A DNA stretch of 20,286 bases from Clostridium sp. CAG:568 (GCA_000434395.1 FR878759.1:1-20286); one strand, 5' to 3'; positions 5,905 to 15,275 are shown, numbered from the stretch's first letter. Numbers and translations: made by a program. The notes: generated from the letters alone by a model not told the origin.

Positions 5905-8385
5905 TTACGCCTCCTTTTTAGTCTTTGCTTCTTTCTTGTCCTTGGATTTTTCAATCCACTGAGTTCTCTTTAAAATCTTATCTTTAATAGTAGCAGGATC
6001 TTCTACCATGGCTTGAGAGATGACATCTTTCAAAGTGGAAACCTCGACGATATTCAATCCTTTCAAAACAGGTTCAGGAAGTTCAAGAACATCCCTATCG
6101 TTGTCCTTAGGTACAAAAACAGTTTTGACACCTTGTCTCAAAGCAGCCAAAGTCTTCTCTCTAAGTCCACCAATAGGTAATGAATTTCCACGTAGATCAA
6201 TCTCACCAGTCATGGCTACATCGTTCTTAATGGCCACACCAGTAATAGCAGAAAGGATGACTAAACCTGTAGCAATACCGGCAGAAGGACCATCCTTAGG
6301 AGTTGCACCATCAGGGAAGTGTATATGAATATCGTGATGATCAAACCATTTAGGATCGATACCCCATTCTTTTGAATTGCTCTTGATAAAGCTAGTCGCA
6401 GCAACACAAGCTTCTTTCATAACATCGCCCAAGTTACCAGTTCTAATGAGATTTCCGTGACCCTCAAATGTATCGACTTCAATCCTCAAAACCTCACCAC
6501 CCGCCATGGTGTAAGCTAAGCCATTGACAACACCGACTTGGGGTTCTGGCAAAATTGACTGACGATAGACCAAGCTCTTTCCTAAGAACTCCCTGACAAC
6601 ATCCTTAGTCACTTCGAAAGAAGAATACTTTTCCTTGTCCTTCAAGTACTCAACAGCAAACTTTCTAAGGACAGTACCTATTTTTCTTCTTAAATCACGA
6701 ACACCAGCTTCTTGAGTATAGTTATCTATAATCATAGCCAAAGCATCGTCATCAAACTTCACCCAATCCGGATTGACACCATTTGCTTTCTCTTCCAAAG
6801 GAATCAAATGTTCTTTAGCAATATTGAGTTTTTCAAACTTGGTATAGGTGTTCAACTCAATCAACTCAAGACGATCCAATAATGGAGAAGGAATCTTAGA
6901 TAAATCATTTGCTGTACAGATGAACAAAACATTTGATAAATCAAATGGCAAATTCAAATAGTTGTCTTCAAATGATGTATTTTGTTCAGGATCCAAAACT
7001 TCGAGCAAAGCTGCAGCAGGATCGCCGTGATATCCACCGCTTTGTATTTTGTCGATTTCATCCAAGAGGATTACAGGGTTATTGACACCAACTCTGTTGA
7101 TTGTCGAAATAATTCTTCCAGGCATGGCGCCGACATATGTACGTCTATGTCCACGAACTTCAGCTTCATCACTTATTCCACCTAAAGAAATTTTGGCAAA
7201 CTTTCTTCCCAAAGCATGGGCTACCGAATAGGCCAATGAGGTCTTTCCAACTCCAGGAGGACCATAAAGACAAAGAATAGGAGCTTTCAAAGAACGAGTC
7301 AAAGTCTTGACGGCCAAATATTCAAGAACTCTTTCTTTTTGCTTTTCCAAACCATAGTGATCAGCATCAAGAATTTCTTTAACCTTGGTTATATCTTCGT
7401 TGTCATTTGAAAAGACATTCCAAGGAAGCTTTATCACGAGGTCCAAGTAACCTTTAATGACGGATACTTCTTGACTACCAGCAGGCATCATTTTGAGTCT
7501 GTCTAACTCTTCTTGAATACGTTTCTTGACATAGTCAGGATACATGTCGCCATGTTCTGTGATCGCCTTAGTGTACTTTGCATCAGAATCATCACCGTCA
7601 AATTCCTTTAAAGCATCCTTCAAAGCCTTCATCTTCTCACGAAGAATGAATTCTCTTTGATTTCTATCAAGTGCTTTATTGACAGCTCTATCCAATTCGT
7701 AATCGATTTTAGCGTCTTGATTAAATCTTTCCAAATCATTGATCAAAAACTTCATTCTATCGACAGAGGACATACATTCCAATAAGCTTTGCTTTATATT
7801 GGCATCTGAATCGATGAAATTAGCTAATAAGAATGGAGCTTTTTCAGCCGAAATGCTAGAAAGATCAGGCAATTCAGGTAAAGTAGCATATTTTTGTCTC
7901 AACTTCGCATATCTGACTTGAAATCTAGAAAGATAGGCATTTAAATCGACCGAATCGACACTGATATCACGTTTTGCAATAGCATGACAAACAACAAGCT
8001 CAAAATTAGTGTCGTAATCGAAATCGGACAAATTCACAATTTCTAAGCCGTTATATTCAATAGTAGAAGCAAAGTCACCTAAATTGAGAGAAACAACTTC
8101 GCAAAGAGTACCGACAGATTTAACCGCAGGCAATACGATACTATTCATATCGTCGTAAGTTCCATCCTTAAACGACCTTACAAATATAAATCTTTCGCCA
8201 ACCTTAACGCTTTGAGCGAACTTTTGGCTATAAGAACCAGTAACTCTAACTGTTCCCTTAAATCCAGGGAATGCGACATCTTTAGAGTTTGGGAACACTT
8301 TATAAATTTCTGTTGGAGAACAAATCGATTCACCCAAAGGGGAAGGTACTGCTCTAACAGAATTATTATCTTTAACAGTTTCCAT
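5905..8385 (-). CDS. lon: ATP-dependent protease La (LonA)
   Basis: This cytoplasmic AAA+ serine protease degrades misfolded and regulatory proteins. The 826-residue protein has an N-terminal substrate-binding domain (about 25-215) and a helical linker. Walker A is GPPGVGKT (375-382), Walker B is VILLDEID (438-445), and a C-terminal protease domain carries the catalytic dyad Ser701 (PKDGPSAG) and Lys744 (GLREKT), 43 residues apart as in the family. The C-terminus is a Lys-rich tail. I chose the ATG at 8385 because GAGGAGG lies 5 bases upstream. A longer frame from 8427 would add 14 residues read through the upstream hairpin and is unlikely. It is followed after two bases by engB. No HrcA (CIRCE) or CtsR operator was recognised upstream. 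A weak promoter candidate is present in the tig-lon gap. Confidence 0.97.
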   Translation of the reverse strand: METVKDNNSVRAVPSPLGESICSPTEIYKVFPNSKDVAFPGFKGTVRVTGSYSQKFAQSVKVGERFIFVRSFKDGTYDDMNSIVLPAVKSVGTLCEVVSLNLGDFASTIEYNGLEIVNLSDFDYDTNFELVVCHAIAKRDISVDSVDLNAYLSRFQVRYAKLRQKYATLPELPDLSSISAEKAPFLLANFIDSDANIKQSLLECMSSVDRMKFLINDLERFNQDAKIDYELDRAVNKALDRNQREFILREKMKALKDALKEFDGDDSDAKYTKAITEHGDMYPDYVKKRIQEELDRLKMMPAGSQEVSVIKGYLDLVIKLPWNVFSNDNEDITKVKEILDADHYGLEKQKERVLEYLAVKTLTRSLKAPILCLYGPPGVGKTSLAYSVAHALGRKFAKISLGGISDEAEVRGHRRTYVGAMPGRIISTINRVGVNNPVILLDEIDKIQSGGYHGDPAAALLEVLDPEQNTSFEDNYLNLPFDLSNVLFICTANDLSKIPSPLLDRLELIELNTYTKFEKLNIAKEHLIPLEEKANGVNPDWVKFDDDALAMIIDNYTQEAGVRDLRRKIGTVLRKFAVEYLKDKEKYSSFEVTKDVVREFLGKSLVYRQSILPEPQVGVVNGLAYTMAGGEVLRIEVDTFEGHGNLIRTGNLGDVMKEACVAATSFIKSNSKEWGIDPKWFDHHDIHIHFPDGATPKDGPSAGIATGLVILSAITGVAIKNDVAMTGEIDLRGNSLPIGGLREKTLAALRQGVKTVFVPKDNDRDVLELPEPVLKGLNIVEVSTLKDVISQAMVEDPATIKDKILKRTQWIEKSKDKKEAKTKKEA

Positions 8386-8417
8386 AAAAACCTCCTCGAA
8401 TATAATATATAGAACAA

Positions 8418-8438
8418 AGGAGGGCAAAGAGCCCTCCT
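8418..8438 (-). terminator. Hairpin/terminator between tig and lon
   Basis: A perfect 8 bp stem AGGAGGGC/GCCCTCCT (8431-8438 with 8418-8425) with a 5-base loop is followed on the minus strand by TTGTTCT. The T-tract is imperfect, so termination of tig is probably partial. No good promoter lies between it and lon, which suggests either read-through into lon or a role in lon mRNA control. Confidence 0.6.
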
Positions 8439-8456
8439 ACCGCTCACAAAATAATT

Positions 8457-8503
8457 GTATGGCCCAATTTAAGTACAATAAATTTAAATTTCTCGGTATG
8501 GCC
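8457..8503. repeat. Direct repeat GTATGGCC upstream of lon
   Basis: GTATGGCC occurs at 8457-8464 and again at 8496-8503, 39 bases apart, flanking an AT-rich palindrome (AATTTAAATT, 8481-8490). It lies in the short gap between tig and lon and is outside coding sequence. It could be a regulator-binding pair; no known operator was recognised. A candidate promoter (TTGTTA, 17 bases, TAAATT on the minus strand) overlaps this stretch but matches the consensus only moderately. Confidence 0.4.
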
Positions 8504-8517
8504 TAACAACTATAGGT

Positions 8518-9876
8518 TTACTTATTGTTTGCAATGACGAAATCGATAACTTGATTCAACTCGGCTTGAGACACGATGGGTTGAAGTCTATCTTCGACAA
8601 AATCATTTATTGCCTTATCATCGGCTTGAGGATATTGTCCTTTATAAGAAGAAGCTATATTTTCCTTGAGCTTAGCCAAGTCTTCAATTCCAAAGAAATC
8701 CTTTGCTGTAGCCTTCACTTCTTCTTCGCTAGGAGCAGCAAACTTTTCAGCATCACGAATGTACTTTGCGATAGCCTGGGCCTTGAGTTGATTGAGATTG
8801 TTGATCCAAACATTGTTCTCATAGGTGGCTTCACTTATTCCAGTCAACTTCAAATAAGAAGCAAAATCCAAGCCTTGCTGTTCGATCTTCTCTTCATCGG
8901 CTTGCTTTTGAGCAGCAACGATAGTTTGCTTCAAATTCTTCTCATCAATAGCAAACTCGGAGTTATCCATAATGTTTTGAATAGCAGCAGAATACTTTTG
9001 GTTTCTGAAATTCTTTGCATAATCCTTAGCGAGCTTATCAGCAATCTTAGCCTTTAAATCAGCCAAATCTTTTGCATCTGCATACTCGCTTTGGACTGTT
9101 GCAAATTCATCATTCAAATCAGGAATCTTCTTTGTCTTAACAGACAAAATCTTAACGGTAAACAAAGCATCCTTATCAGCCAATCCATCAGGATAGTTGC
9201 CAGGAAGCTTGACAGTAAAGCTCACTGTCTCACCAGCTTTGTGATCCTTAACATTCTCTTCAAAGCCGGGAACAAACTTGTGGGCTCCGATTTCCAAATC
9301 GATAGATTTTTCATTTAATTCAGGCTTGTCAATTCCATTGATAGATCCTTTGACTTCCAATGTTGCGATATCACCAAGTTTAGCATTCTCGGTGGTAGGA
9401 AGAAGTTCAGCCTCATTCAAAGCCAAACGAGACAATTCATCGTTAACTGCCTTTTCATCTACCTTCTTCTCTTCAACCTTGGTTTCAATTCCTTTGTAAG
9501 CAGCAATCTTAGTGATGACAGGCTTGATAGGATAAGAGAAGGTAACAATTGAACCATCTCTAGGCTCAGGAAGATCGACAAGAGGTGTAGTTCCATTCAA
9601 AGTATTTTCTCTGATGGCAGCGACGACTGCATCATCTTGGATATATGACTTAAAAGATTTGTCAATAATCTTTTTGGTGAATCTTTCGTTAAGCATTTCG
9701 GGATTTACTGCACGGCTAGCGACATCCAAAGGAGCTTGTCCTTTTCTAAAACCACGAATAGTAACTTCATTGCAGCAAGCTACTAAAGCTGAGTGATAAT
9801 ACTTTTGAAGCTCTTCCTTGCTGTTCTTGACTGTGACGATCAAATCGCCACCTTTGATTTCAAAACTGTGTTCCAT
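8518..9876 (-). CDS. tig: Trigger factor (ribosome-associated chaperone)
   Basis: This peptidyl-prolyl isomerase and chaperone binds at the ribosome exit tunnel and protects nascent chains. The 452-residue protein has the family length. The ribosome-docking signature GFRKGQAP is at residues 42-49. An FKBP-type isomerase domain spans about 160-245 (LGDIATLEVKG, then VPGFEENVKDHKAGE and TVKLPGNYP). A long helical C-terminal chaperone domain follows, rich in Lys, Glu and Ala. The ATG at 9876 has AGAGG 7 bases upstream, and a good promoter lies at 9948-9920. It precedes lon in the same direction. In Bacillus the order is tig-clpX-lonB-lonA-ysxC. Here clpX and lonB are missing from that position. 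Confidence 0.96.
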   Translation of the reverse strand: MEHSFEIKGGDLIVTVKNSKEELQKYYHSALVACCNEVTIRGFRKGQAPLDVASRAVNPEMLNERFTKKIIDKSFKSYIQDDAVVAAIRENTLNGTTPLVDLPEPRDGSIVTFSYPIKPVITKIAAYKGIETKVEEKKVDEKAVNDELSRLALNEAELLPTTENAKLGDIATLEVKGSINGIDKPELNEKSIDLEIGAHKFVPGFEENVKDHKAGETVSFTVKLPGNYPDGLADKDALFTVKILSVKTKKIPDLNDEFATVQSEYADAKDLADLKAKIADKLAKDYAKNFRNQKYSAAIQNIMDNSEFAIDEKNLKQTIVAAQKQADEEKIEQQGLDFASYLKLTGISEATYENNVWINNLNQLKAQAIAKYIRDAEKFAAPSEEEVKATAKDFFGIEDLAKLKENIASSYKGQYPQADDKAINDFVEDRLQPIVSQAELNQVIDFVIANNK

Positions 9877-9919
9877 ACTCTTTCCTCTATAAATAATCTA
9901 TTTTCAAAAAAGCTTGTTC

Positions 9920-9948
9920 ATTTTACGCTTTTAAAAGAAACTATTCAA
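9920..9948 (-). promoter_or_regulatory. Promoter of tig
   Basis: The minus strand reads TTGAAT (9948-9943), a 17-base spacer and TAAAAT (9925-9920), 43 bases before the tig start codon. It lies after the glgP terminator, so tig starts a new transcript. Confidence 0.7.
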
Positions 9949-9980
9949 CTTTAATAATTTTATACCTTAAGTTTTTCTAT

Positions 9981-10003
9981 AAAAAAACACCCTTTCGGGT
10001 GTT
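9981..10003 (-). terminator. Rho-independent terminator after glgP
   Basis: The minus strand reads AACACCC, a GAAA loop, GGGTGTT and then TTTTT, a perfect stem with a stable tetraloop and U-tract about 20 bases after the glgP stop. Confidence 0.93.
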
Positions 10004-10019
10004 ATTTAAACCAAAATTA

Positions 10020-12446
10020 TTACTTGACAGGCTTAATGACAGGCAAGTGCCAAACTTCATTGTTGTACTCAGCTATTGTTCTATCAGAGCTGAACCAACC
10101 AGAGTTAGCGATGTTGATAAGACACATCTTAGCCCATCCAAGACGATCAGAATAAAGTTCATCAATCTTCTTGGATGCACGCAAGTAATCAACAAAGTCC
10201 AACAAGACGAAGAACTCATCTCCACGATACATCAAATCATCATAGATTTGACGGAATCTATCATGGTTGTTATCCCAAGTTCCATCGATCAAAGAATCGA
10301 CAACTTCCTTGACACGAGGATCGGAGTTATAGATATCCCAAGGTCTGTATGAACCTTCGTAACGAATCTTATCCAATTCATCAGCGTGCTTTCCGAAGAT
10401 TACACAGTTATCCATTCCGATGAGACGTGATATTTCGACATTAGCACCATCCAAGGTACCCATGGTGATAGCTCCGTTCATCATGAACTTCATGTTTCCG
10501 GTTCCGCTAGCTTCCTTACCGGCAGTAGAAATTTGTTCGGAAACATCGGATGCAGGAATGATGATTTCAGCATTGGAAACACCATAGTTTTCGATGAAGA
10601 CAACCTTCATATATTTGGAAATCTCAGGATCACTGTTAATCTTCTCGCCCATTACGTTGATAAGCTCAATGATGTTCTTAGCAAGCGAGTATGATGGAGC
10701 AGCCTTGGCAGCAAAGATATAAGTATGAGGTGTGATTCTAAATGAAGGATCAGCTTTCATTCTCTTGTAGAGGTGAATTATTCTCAAGACATTCAAGAGT
10801 TGACGTTTATAAGCGTGCAAACGTTTGATTTGAGAATCGACAATAGAATTTCTATCGATGGTTACACCATTATGTTCTTGGACATACTTGATCAATCTGT
10901 CCTTGTTGTCAGCCTTGATTTCAAGCAATCTATTCAAGACCTTCTTATCATCTTGATACTTCAACAACTTCTTCAAACCATTCTCGGGGTCAGTCAAGAA
11001 CTCATCTCCGATTGTTTCTCTCAAGAAGCTTGTAAGCTCAGGGTTAGAGCAAATCAAGAAGCGACGATGAGAAATACCATTTGTCTTGTTGTTGAACTTC
11101 TGAGGATAGAAATTGTAGAGATCATGGAATGTCTCTCTCTTAAGAATATCGGTATGAAGAGCGGCAACACCATTTACTGAGTATGAAACATGGATAGCCA
11201 AACGAGCCATATTCACCATGCCATCTTTGATAATCTTGCAATTTTCAATAGTAGCATCATCCATATGCTTGGAACGCATGAGCAAGATAGAACGACGGTT
11301 GATTTCCTCAATAATCATGTAGATACGAGGGAAGAGTTGGGCGATGTACTGGCTAGGCCAACGTTCCAAGGCTTCTGCCATAACTGTGTGGTTTGTAAAA
11401 GCAAAGCTCTTTTGACAAATCTCCATAGCTTCATCCCAGGACATCATTTCATCATCGATGAGAATTCTCATCAACTCAGGAATAGCCATAATAGGATGTG
11501 TATCGTTCAAATGGAATACCCAGTGTTCAGGGATGGAGTGAAGATCTCCATATACTTCCTTATGTTTCTTTACGATAGATTGCATTCCGGCAGAGACCAT
11601 AAAGTATTCTTGACGGAGACGAAGAAGCTTTCCACTCTCAGTGGAATCATCAGGATACAAAGAATGTGTAATTTGCTTTACAAAATCGAGATATCCACCA
11701 AAATTTTGATTTGAAGGCAAGCTTTCCTCAGAAGGTTCTGCTGACCATAATCTCAAAGTGTTCACGACATGATTCTTGTATCCAACCAAGTCGACATCAC
11801 AAGGGACAGCCAATACTTTGGTAGCATTAGCAGTACGATAACGAGTGTAACCAGTCTTAGGATCTGTATAAGTCTCAGGATATCCATAGAAAGATACGGT
11901 GATAGCTTGATTAGGCTTTCTTGTCTCCCAGACAAAGCCGTTCAACAACCAAAGATCAGGTACTTCTTCCTGACGGTTATTTCTGATGACTTGCTTGAAG
12001 AATCCATAATCATAGCGAAGTGAATCACCATGTCCTGGCAAACCAAGAGATGCTAATGAATCCATAAAGCAGGCGGCCAGTCTTCCTAAACCACCGTTTC
12101 CTAATCCAGCATCAGGTTCACAATCAAGAATATCATCCAAATTTCTTCCTAAGCTTTTAATTCCTTCAGCGACAACATCATAAATTCCCATATTGACCAA
12201 ATTGGTACGCATCAAACGACCAATGAGGAATTCCATTGAGAAATATATCAATTGTCTACCATTTGCTTTCTCAACAGCATCTTTTGTAGACTTGCAATCA
12301 ATATTGGCTTGTTCCTTGACCATGCTACCCAAGATTTGATACCAAGCATCGTTAGAAAGATGGTCGATATCGCGAGCATAGCGACGAACAGCACGAGCTT
12401 TAAACTCGGCTTTAAATGATTTTTTATCAGCGAAAATAGAATCCAT
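10020..12446 (-). CDS. glgP: Glycogen/starch/alpha-glucan phosphorylase
   Basis: This enzyme releases glucose-1-phosphate from the non-reducing ends of alpha-1,4-glucans using orthophosphate and pyridoxal phosphate. The 808-residue protein (GT35 family) has the usual length. The N-terminal part carries the conserved GRQLIYFSMEFLIGR (63-77) and DAGLGNGGLGRLAACF segments. The PLP Schiff-base lysine is Lys653 in the motif EASGTGNMKFMMNGA, followed by TLDGANVEI. The start is set at the ATG 12446, with GAGG 9 bases upstream. A TTG 21 bases earlier is in frame but the ribosome-binding site would then fall inside the gene. It follows glgB in the same direction, but a strong terminator separates them. 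A -10-like TATAAA lies upstream without a clear -35. Confidence 0.97.
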   Translation of the reverse strand: MDSIFADKKSFKAEFKARAVRRYARDIDHLSNDAWYQILGSMVKEQANIDCKSTKDAVEKANGRQLIYFSMEFLIGRLMRTNLVNMGIYDVVAEGIKSLGRNLDDILDCEPDAGLGNGGLGRLAACFMDSLASLGLPGHGDSLRYDYGFFKQVIRNNRQEEVPDLWLLNGFVWETRKPNQAITVSFYGYPETYTDPKTGYTRYRTANATKVLAVPCDVDLVGYKNHVVNTLRLWSAEPSEESLPSNQNFGGYLDFVKQITHSLYPDDSTESGKLLRLRQEYFMVSAGMQSIVKKHKEVYGDLHSIPEHWVFHLNDTHPIMAIPELMRILIDDEMMSWDEAMEICQKSFAFTNHTVMAEALERWPSQYIAQLFPRIYMIIEEINRRSILLMRSKHMDDATIENCKIIKDGMVNMARLAIHVSYSVNGVAALHTDILKRETFHDLYNFYPQKFNNKTNGISHRRFLICSNPELTSFLRETIGDEFLTDPENGLKKLLKYQDDKKVLNRLLEIKADNKDRLIKYVQEHNGVTIDRNSIVDSQIKRLHAYKRQLLNVLRIIHLYKRMKADPSFRITPHTYIFAAKAAPSYSLAKNIIELINVMGEKINSDPEISKYMKVVFIENYGVSNAEIIIPASDVSEQISTAGKEASGTGNMKFMMNGAITMGTLDGANVEISRLIGMDNCVIFGKHADELDKIRYEGSYRPWDIYNSDPRVKEVVDSLIDGTWDNNHDRFRQIYDDLMYRGDEFFVLLDFVDYLRASKKIDELYSDRLGWAKMCLINIANSGWFSSDRTIAEYNNEVWHLPVIKPVK

Positions 12447-12495
12447 TGTTTTTTTCCTCACAGGCAATATTTTATACTATTTCAGCTATTTTGAA

Positions 12496-12524
12496 TAAAA
12501 AAAGAAGGGAGAGGTTCCCTTCTT
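12496..12524 (-). terminator. Rho-independent terminator after glgB
   Basis: On the minus strand AAGAAGGGA pairs with TCCCTTCTT (12524-12516 with 12510-12502) around a 5-base loop, followed by TTTTTATT. It lies between glgB and glgP, so the two glycogen genes are at least partly separate transcripts. Confidence 0.9.
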
Positions 12525-12550
12525 CTAAAAAAACCACAATTTTATTTAGA

Positions 12551-14494
12551 TTAACCGATATTTTTATTTTTATTAATAAAGACTTTTACATCACCATTAA
12601 TAGAATTCACATCTGCTGGGTCACTTCCAGTGTTGTTTCTTTTAGCTTCTTCGTCAGCATCTTTATTATGGCATAGGAAGATTGCTCCGAAAGAAGGAAG
12701 CTTGATAGTAATCCTGTATGGTTGATTTTGATAGGGGTCAGGTCTGGCAAACAAAGGGGCTCCATTATATTGGTTCCAACCACCATAAATACCCTTATCA
12801 GAATCAATGACTTCATCCCATTGTCCATCCAAAGGTACACCGATATCGAAATAAGAGTAGAAGTTAGGAGTCATGTTAAATATGAAGACCATGGTTTGAT
12901 TCTTAGTACTTCTTTGGAATACCAAAACTGATTGTGATGAATCATCAGCTAAAATCCATTGGAAGTTTTTGGGATCGAATTGCCCTTCATACATAGCAGG
13001 GAAAGCCTTCAATACACAATTCAAATCATGAATGTAACGTTGAAATCCGGAATGTTTTGGATAATCCAACAAATTCCAAGGTAAACCCTTCTTCTCACTC
13101 CATTCATCGAAATCACCAAGTTCATTTCCCATGAAATTAAGTTTATGACCAGGATGAGCATATTGATAGGCATATAAGTTTCTAGCTAAAGCAAACTTTT
13201 GATCATAATCGCCCCACATCTTGTTAACGATAGTTCCTTTTCCGTGAACTACTTCGTCATGAGATAAAGGCAACACAAAGTTCTCAGAGTAGAAATAAGC
13301 CATAGAGAAAAGAATCTTTCCATGTTCATAACTCTTATAAACAGGGTCTTTGGCATAATATTTAAGTGTATCATTCATCCACCCCATGTCCCATTTGTAA
13401 TCAAAGCACAATGATTGTTCACTAAATCCCTTAGTTACACTTGGATAGGCTGAGGAATCCTCGGCGATGGTCATCAAATCAGGATGCCTATCGTGAAGAA
13501 TACGATTGAACTCTCTAGCAAAATACACTCCAGCCCCATTGACACCACGAGATCCATCCCCTTGGTAGTAAATGATGTTAGAAACAGCATCGATTCTTAC
13601 ACCATCAACATGGAATTGGGTCACAAAATAATCAGCTGAAGAAATCAAAAATGAACGTACAGGATCTTTGCCTAAATCAAAGTTTTTGGACCCCCATTGA
13701 GAGTACTCCATGTCACCCTGTCCTTCATATAAATTTGAACCATCAAATTTTTCAAGCCCATGAGGGTCAGTAGCAAAATGAACAGGAACCATATCGAGAA
13801 TGACACCGATTCCTGCCTTATGCAATTCATTGATGAGATATTTCAATCCGTCAGGAGAGCCATACCTTCCATCAGCCGAATAATAGCCAGTAGGCTGATA
13901 TCCCCAGCTTCCATCGAAAGGATATGTATATAAAGGCATAAATTCAACATGAGTGTAATTCATCTGCAAGATATACTCGATTAAAGGCTTTGCTATTTCT
14001 TCATATGTATAGGAGCCACCATCAGGTTTAAGTCTCCAGCTTCCTACATGCATTTCGTAAATAGAAACAGGCTTATTAAAATTGCGCTCACGCTTTTTCA
14101 ACCATTCTTCATCTTCGAACTTAAATTTGGAATTATCATAGATGATGGAGCAGGTTCCGGGTCTTACCTCTGCCTGAAATCCGACAGGGTCTGCCTTATC
14201 ATGATAATATCCATCGCATCCCAAAATATGATATTTGTATCTTTGACCAACTTTGGCATCCTTAATAAGAACTTCCCAAAGTCCCCACATATCCACTTTG
14301 GTCATAATGTTCTTTCCTAAAGCCCAACTATTGAAATCACCTAGCACTTCAATAGTTTTGGCCATAGGGGCATAAACACGGAAAACAACTCCAACTTCTT
14401 CGCCATTTTCATTCAGCTGTAAATGTGCACCCAAGTAATTGTACGCATCTGCACAACGTCCTTGCAAATAATCAGTGAACCAGGAATATGACAT
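12551..14494 (-). CDS. glgB: 1,4-alpha-glucan branching enzyme
   Basis: This GH13 enzyme cuts alpha-1,4 glucan chains and rejoins them as alpha-1,6 branches during glycogen synthesis. It is 647 residues. An N-terminal CBM48 domain (about 30-120) is followed by a TIM barrel with the four GH13 regions: DMVPVHF (234-240), GVRIDAV (298-304) with nucleophile Asp302, IAEDSS (343-348) with acid/base Glu345, and LPLSHDEVVHG (408-418) with Asp413. A C-terminal beta domain follows. The final 30 or so residues (after LCHNKDADEE) are an Asn/Asp-rich polar tail beyond the usual end. The ATG at 14494 has AAGGGGG about 5 bases upstream. No glgA or glgC is in the window, so the synthetic partners must lie elsewhere if present. 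Confidence 0.96.
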   Translation of the reverse strand: MSYSWFTDYLQGRCADAYNYLGAHLQLNENGEEVGVVFRVYAPMAKTIEVLGDFNSWALGKNIMTKVDMWGLWEVLIKDAKVGQRYKYHILGCDGYYHDKADPVGFQAEVRPGTCSIIYDNSKFKFEDEEWLKKRERNFNKPVSIYEMHVGSWRLKPDGGSYTYEEIAKPLIEYILQMNYTHVEFMPLYTYPFDGSWGYQPTGYYSADGRYGSPDGLKYLINELHKAGIGVILDMVPVHFATDPHGLEKFDGSNLYEGQGDMEYSQWGSKNFDLGKDPVRSFLISSADYFVTQFHVDGVRIDAVSNIIYYQGDGSRGVNGAGVYFAREFNRILHDRHPDLMTIAEDSSAYPSVTKGFSEQSLCFDYKWDMGWMNDTLKYYAKDPVYKSYEHGKILFSMAYFYSENFVLPLSHDEVVHGKGTIVNKMWGDYDQKFALARNLYAYQYAHPGHKLNFMGNELGDFDEWSEKKGLPWNLLDYPKHSGFQRYIHDLNCVLKAFPAMYEGQFDPKNFQWILADDSSQSVLVFQRSTKNQTMVFIFNMTPNFYSYFDIGVPLDGQWDEVIDSDKGIYGGWNQYNGAPLFARPDPYQNQPYRITIKLPSFGAIFLCHNKDADEEAKRNNTGSDPADVNSINGDVKVFINKNKNIG

Positions 14495-14551
14495 TTTATC
14501 CCCCTTTGTTTAAAGTTAACGTGCAATTATTCTATTAAATCCAACAAAAAA

Positions 14552-14603
14552 AATAAACCTCATTTATTTTTAAATTTCTTATTAAAAAATTAGGAGGTTT
14601 ATT
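14552..14603 (-). terminator. Terminator after trmB
   Basis: The minus strand carries AATAAACCTC (14603-14594) and its exact complement GAGGTTTATT (14561-14552), enclosing an AT-rich 32-base insert that can itself partly pair. The repeat runs into TTTTTTTT. The loop is long for a terminator, but the 10 bp stem plus U-tract fits. It closes the pepV-trmB transcript 40 bases after the trmB stop. Confidence 0.75.
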
Positions 14604-14643
14604 AACGAACAAACAACTTAGCGTTTGCATTAAAGATTGCTAT

Positions 14644-15270
14644 TTATTTCTTCTTAGCGATGATTCTAAAAATTGGCTTTCCTTGTTCTCTAAATTTTTG
14701 TTCGAATTCAGTCATTACGTCATCTAAGGCTTCTTCTTTGTATTCACCTTCAAAGATTACATCAAAACCAACCACTGAAGAAAAATACTTAGTAGAGTCT
14801 TCATACAATTCAACATTATCAGTTTTGAAAACAACCATTCCATCTTTTTTGAGTAAATTGAGATACACATTCAATAAAGTGGGATAAGTCAAACGTCTTT
14901 TGTGTTCTCTTTTCCTAGGCCATGGATCCGAGAAATTCAAATAAATACAATCTAAAGACTCGGGTTTAATCTTTTCAAAAACCCTTTCGCAAGGAGCGTT
15001 TATAAAAGCATAATTACGATTATCAAATTCAGCAAATAAAGGATCTTCAGATAACTTAATGGCTAAAGAATATGCATTGTAATTCATCTCAATTCCAAGA
15101 TATTTTCTAGAGGGATTGTTCTTTGCCATCGTAAGCAAAAATCTACCTTTTCCCGACCCAATTTCCAAATAGGAAAACTCAGGTAGATTATTCAAGGAAT
15201 CTAGATTTAATGCAGTACCAGGATGTCTAGCAATTGTTTCTGGGGCCCATTTTTTTCGTCTTAATCTCAT
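14644..15270 (-). CDS. trmB: tRNA (guanine-46-N7)-methyltransferase
   Basis: This SAM-dependent enzyme makes m7G46 in the variable loop of tRNAs. The 208-residue protein matches the family. The SAM-binding motif EIGSGKGRFL starts at residue 36, and the diagnostic NFSDPWPRKREHKRRL block is at 112-127. The conserved T.FE.KF..QGKPIFRI type C-terminus reads TEFEQKFREQGKPIFRI. The start at 15270 is five bases after the pepV stop. I see no good ribosome-binding site, so initiation probably relies on coupling to pepV translation. A terminator follows. Confidence 0.96.
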   Translation of the reverse strand: MRLRRKKWAPETIARHPGTALNLDSLNNLPEFSYLEIGSGKGRFLLTMAKNNPSRKYLGIEMNYNAYSLAIKLSEDPLFAEFDNRNYAFINAPCERVFEKIKPESLDCIYLNFSDPWPRKREHKRRLTYPTLLNVYLNLLKKDGMVVFKTDNVELYEDSTKYFSSVVGFDVIFEGEYKEEALDDVMTEFEQKFREQGKPIFRIIAKKK

Positions 15271-15275
15271 ATATA

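Noticed and set aside
8178..8447. 89-codon minus-strand ORF overlapping the lon start
   Set aside because: It overlaps the lon N-terminus out of frame, begins upstream of the tig-lon hairpin and has no ribosome-binding site.
12468..12495. Promoter for glgP
   Set aside because: A TATAAA -10-like sequence is present, but no -35 hexamer at proper spacing could be identified, so no feature was called.
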